From positions 341,374 through 405,373 of the forward strand of contig NZ_FQWW01000007.1 of assembly GCF_900129795.1 (NCBI RefSeq): a stretch of 64,000 bases of DNA, given 5' to 3'. Position numbers and translations under genes: made by a program. Numbering within the stretch: position 1 is the stretch's first letter; each line of letters opens with the position of its first letter. The notes below the pieces were generated by a model. The model searched no databases. It was not told where the DNA came from and was given only the letters and a program-made list of their open reading frames with translations. The stretch is from Flavobacterium sp. CF108. Its GTDB lineage: Bacteria; Bacteroidota; Bacteroidia; Flavobacteriales; Flavobacteriaceae. Positions 61,362 to 64,000 of the stretch are shown here, in pieces.

Positions 61362-62450
61362 TTATTGGAAATAAGAGAAACTCTGATTGTTTTCTATTTT
61401 CAACAGCGATTCATAAATTAACTGAATCACATTTTCTACATCTTCTCTGTGAACCATTTCTACTGTTGTATGCATATAACGCAACGGAAGAGAAATTAAT
61501 GCCGATGCTACACCGCCATTACTATAAGCAAAAGCATCAGTATCAGTTCCCGTTGCTCTCGAAGTTGCATGACGCTGAAACGGAATTTTATTTTCTTCGG
61601 CAGTATCTACAATTAAATCACGAAGCTTATTTTGAATCGCAGGAGAATAAGCAATAACAGGACCTTTTCCCATTTTTAAATCGCCTTCAACCTTTTTATC
61701 AATCATTGGAGTAGTAGTATCGTGGCAAACATCAGTCACAATTGCAACGTTTGGCTTAATCGTATGCGCAATCATTTCGGCGCCACGAAGACCAATTTCT
61801 TCCTGAACCGAGTTTACAATATATAAACCAAAAGGAAGTGTCTTTTTATTTTCATGTAATAAACGAGCCACTTCAGCAATCATAAAACCACCCATTCTGT
61901 TATCAATTGCGCGGCAAACAAATTTGTTTTCGTTCAAAATCATGAATTCATCAGGATAAGTAATCACACAGCCCACATGAACGCCCATTGCTTCAACCTG
62001 CTCTTTAGTTTCGCAGCCCAAATCAATAAAAATATTACTCAATTTCGGATTTTCTTCTTTATCACGCAAACGAGTATGAATCGCCGGCCATCCAAAAACA
62101 CCTTTAACAATTCCTTTTTTAGTATGAATATTGACCCTTTTCGAAGGAGCAATCTGGTGATCTGAACCACCATTTCTTATTACATATAGTAAACCATCAT
62201 CCGTAATATAATTTACATACCATGAAATTTCATCAGCGTGCCCTTCAATTACAACTTTAAAAGGAGCATCCGGATTAATAACTCCCACAGCCGTACCATA
62301 TGTATCAGTAATAAAAGTATCAACATAAGGTTTCAAATAATTCATCCACAATTTTTGCCCTTCACTCTCGTATCCAGTCGGCGAAGCGTTATTTAGATAG
62401 CTTTCCAGGAAAGCAACAGAAGTATCAGTTAAGTTAGATTTCGTACTCAT
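61362..62450 (-). CDS. M42-family aminopeptidase
   Basis: A 362-residue cytoplasmic metallo-aminopeptidase/glucanase-like enzyme. Metal-binding and catalytic residues are visible: GHADEIS (near residue 71), AIDNRMGG, SVQEEIGLRG (catalytic Glu pair) and the C-terminal YMHTTVEMVH. Length normal. Trims oligopeptides. A terminator hairpin separates it from the response-regulator gene, so it is not part of the metal operon. Confidence 0.93.
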   Translation of the reverse strand: MSTKSNLTDTSVAFLESYLNNASPTGYESEGQKLWMNYLKPYVDTFITDTYGTAVGVINPDAPFKVVIEGHADEISWYVNYITDDGLLYVIRNGGSDHQIAPSKRVNIHTKKGIVKGVFGWPAIHTRLRDKEENPKLSNIFIDLGCETKEQVEAMGVHVGCVITYPDEFMILNENKFVCRAIDNRMGGFMIAEVARLLHENKKTLPFGLYIVNSVQEEIGLRGAEMIAHTIKPNVAIVTDVCHDTTTPMIDKKVEGDLKMGKGPVIAYSPAIQNKLRDLIVDTAEENKIPFQRHATSRATGTDTDAFAYSNGGVASALISLPLRYMHTTVEMVHREDVENVIQLIYESLLKIENNQSFSYFQ

Positions 62451-62531
62451 AAAAATATTTTTGCGCTAATTTATAAATTTGGTATTAGAGTTGTATATAA
62501 ATATATAATTTTACATTTAAATTAAGACTCC

Positions 62532-63212
62532 ATGAGATTTACCAGTATTTTGTTTTTACTATTGATTGCATTTTCAAGTCAAGCCCAGGTTACTCCAAAA
62601 GAAAATCAGGAAATGGGCTATATATTAACCGAACAAGATTCTATTCTGAATGATACCATTCAGCTGCCCGAGATCATTATCTCAAAAGGAGAGAGAATGA
62701 GTGCCGAAGAAATGAAGCAGTTTCAGATTTTGCAAAACAGAGTTTACAAAGTCTATCCTTATGCAAGATTAGCAGCAGATAGATTAACGGCACTAAACAA
62801 CGGAATGGCGCGATTGAAAACCAATCGTGAAAAAAAGAAATATTTTAAGATCGTAGAAGACTACCTTAATAATGAATTCGAAGACAGACTTAAAAAGCTT
62901 TCCAGAAAACAAGGACAGATTCTTGTGAAACTTGTGCATCGTCAAACCGGAAAAACAACTTATGAGTTAATCAAAAACTTAAAAAGCGGTTTTAAAGCCT
63001 TCGTTTCAAATACAACAGCCAATTTATTCGACATAAGTTTAAAAACCGAATACAAACCCTACGAAGTAAACGAAGACTATTTAATAGAAACAATCCTAGT
63101 TCGCGGCTTCGAATCAGGACGTCTATTAAATCAAACTCCAGCCAATCCTGTAAATTATAATAACCTCATGGAACATTGGGAAACAAAAGCCAAAGAGCTC
63201 AACAAAAAATAA
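62532..63212 (+). CDS. DUF4294-family secreted protein
   Basis: A 226-residue protein with signal peptide ending SSQAQV. The helical core has RVYKVYPYARLAADRL and KKYFKIVEDYLNNEFEDRLKKLS, matching DUF4294, a Bacteroidota family of unknown role. Divergent from the peptidase gene. Followed by a strong terminator hairpin. Confidence 0.85.
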   Translation: MRFTSILFLLLIAFSSQAQVTPKENQEMGYILTEQDSILNDTIQLPEIIISKGERMSAEEMKQFQILQNRVYKVYPYARLAADRLTALNNGMARLKTNREKKKYFKIVEDYLNNEFEDRLKKLSRKQGQILVKLVHRQTGKTTYELIKNLKSGFKAFVSNTTANLFDISLKTEYKPYEVNEDYLIETILVRGFESGRLLNQTPANPVNYNNLMEHWETKAKELNKK

Positions 63213-63262
63213 CATACATATATAAGTATACGTATATATAAGAGTGTAGATTTCATTCTCAT

Positions 63263-63300
63263 AACCCGACAGATTTAAAAACCTGTCGGGTTTGTTTTTT
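63263..63300 (+). terminator. Terminator after the DUF4294 gene
   Basis: AACCCGACAG (63263-63272) and CTGTCGGGTT (63283-63292) pair perfectly, followed by TGTTTTTT. Confidence 0.85.
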
Positions 63301-63820
63301 ATACATATATATAAGTATAGAATAAATTGAATCCCAATTTTCCGTAGAGACGCACCGCAGTGCGTCTACGTCACGTATAAAATGCAGTGCATCGATACAG
63401 GAAATCTAATTCACGAACATTATGTCCGGCTGAGCGAAGTCGATGCCTTTTAAGTTTGAAGATTAATAAGGAGCTTAATCCCGCTATCCGTTTCAATCTT
63501 TTATTTTGAACCCCAAAATAAAAGGATTTCCACTTCTATCGGGGCTAGTGCATGAGTTTTCAGAAGAAAATTTGCGAAGGAAAAGACATTTCCAGAAGAA
63601 AAAACAAAGAAAAAATAGAAACTTAGCGCCTCAGCACCTCTTCGAGATTAAAAAAAGCAGAGAAAAAACCAGACTTCGCGCCTTAGCACCTTCGCGGCAG
63701 AACCAGGCAAAGCAGAGCAAAACGGCTAAAAACCGCAATAAGGCCAAAACCACGAAAAAAACTTTGCCTTGTAAAAAACGCATAACCAGCAACTTATAAA
63801 AAAGATTAAAAATAGTTTGC
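63301..63820. other. Repeat-rich tail without a supported gene
   Basis: The region holds ATACATATATATAAG-type repeats, a GTAGAGACGCAC/GTGCGTCTAC palindrome (63344-63369), a CGGCTGAGCGAAGTCGATGCC-like repeat (about 63429-63449) and ACTTAGCGCC/ACTTCGCGCC repeats (63621-63692). One 97-codon frame (63506-63799) is low-complexity Lys/Arg and not credible. Confidence 0.5.
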
Positions 63821-63828
63821 AAAAAGGC

Positions 63829-63858
63829 TTGCGTAACTGGAATTGTTGTGTACTTTTG
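63829..63858 (+). promoter_or_regulatory. Tandem promoter 1 at the window end
   Basis: TTG at 63829-63831, 19 bases, TACTTTTG at 63851-63858, followed by CACCCGCAAC. Near-ideal flavobacterial promoter. TTTGCACCCGC starts are seen upstream of rRNA and other strongly expressed genes in the phylum. The gene lies beyond the window. Confidence 0.65.
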
Positions 63859-63949
63859 CACCCGCAACAACGAAAGACGTTCACTGAAACACTGGCAGGA
63901 AAAGAAAATCAAAACTGAAAATTTTTTCAGAAAAAAGATTGAGAAAAGC

Positions 63950-63980
63950 TTGTGAGATTTGAAAATGCTTTTTACATTTG
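63950..63980 (+). promoter_or_regulatory. Tandem promoter 2 at the window end
   Basis: TTG at 63950-63952, 20 bases, TACATTTG at 63973-63980, followed by CACCCCGCAA. It resembles promoter 1 in both boxes and in the first transcribed bases, so the two look like a duplication. The gene served lies outside the window. Confidence 0.65.
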
Positions 63981-64000
63981 CACCCCGCAAAACACGGAAG

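Noticed and set aside
63506..63799. 97-codon open frame near the window end
   Set aside because: The translation is a run of Lys, Arg, Asn and Gln without structure, and the stretch overlaps known intergenic repeats. No start signal is seen.
1..64000. CRISPR array or tRNA/rRNA gene
   Set aside because: No regularly spaced identical repeats with unique spacers and no tRNA-like cloverleaf were seen. The repeats here are palindromic, diverged and irregularly placed.

Overview
The window is AT-rich chromosomal DNA from a Flavobacterium or a close relative (phylum Bacteroidota). Supporting signs are gliding genes gldF/gldG, a SusC/SusD glycan-uptake pair, conjugation genes of the Bacteroidota TraE-TraN type, many TAnnTTTG -7 promoter boxes, few Shine-Dalgarno sequences with A-rich leaders instead, and palindromic dispersed repeats typical of flavobacterial intergenic DNA. 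No tRNA, rRNA or CRISPR array is visible. The last 200 bases carry two strong tandem promoters that point out of the window.

Region 1 (1-18.4 kb) is the right end of an integrated conjugative element. It starts with regulators (an AraC-type protein and a possible RteC-like protein) and lipoproteins. A co-directional type IV secretion operon follows: traE, traF, traG, three tandem TraI/TerB-like paralogues, traJ, traK, a TraL-position gene, traM and traN. Then come a mobile-element accessory protein, an excisionase-like HTH protein and a convergent pair made of a double-HTH protein and a tyrosine recombinase. No relaxase or coupling protein is seen, so the rest of the element should lie to the left. 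The element abuts the 3' end of mnmE, whose last 18 bp encode FCIGK-stop, the same position used as attB by Salmonella SGI1.

Region 2 (18.4-23 kb) returns to core chromosome: mnmE, a double-domain universal stress protein and a membrane-anchored MutS-like ATPase.

Region 3 (23.2-39 kb) is an alpha-mannan or N-glycan utilisation locus: LacI-type regulator, SusC, SusD, a short GH2 beta-mannosidase, two GH92 enzymes, a GH125 exo-mannosidase and a ROK sugar kinase. The second GH92 has Gln in place of the general-acid Glu, which suggests it releases mannose from mannose-1-phosphate-6-mannose caps as found on fungal mannan. Near-perfect palindromes upstream of the regulator gene and of susC are candidate LacI operators.

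Region 4 (39-53.6 kb) is mostly housekeeping: a DsbA/FrnE-like protein, an outer-membrane barrel protein, dnaN, gldG/gldF, an ABM monooxygenase-like protein, a SAM hydrolase/hydroxide adenosyltransferase, PhoH, small lipoproteins, a HAD phosphatase, purC, a GH26 mannanase and an ankyrin protein.

Region 5 (53.7-64 kb) holds a two-component system followed by a CzcCBA-type heavy-metal efflux operon, an M42 aminopeptidase, a DUF4294 protein and a repeat-rich tail. Three copies of a 144-146 bp nested palindrome (22.7, 39.8 and 40.9 kb), a degenerate fourth copy and several other repeat families lie between genes.
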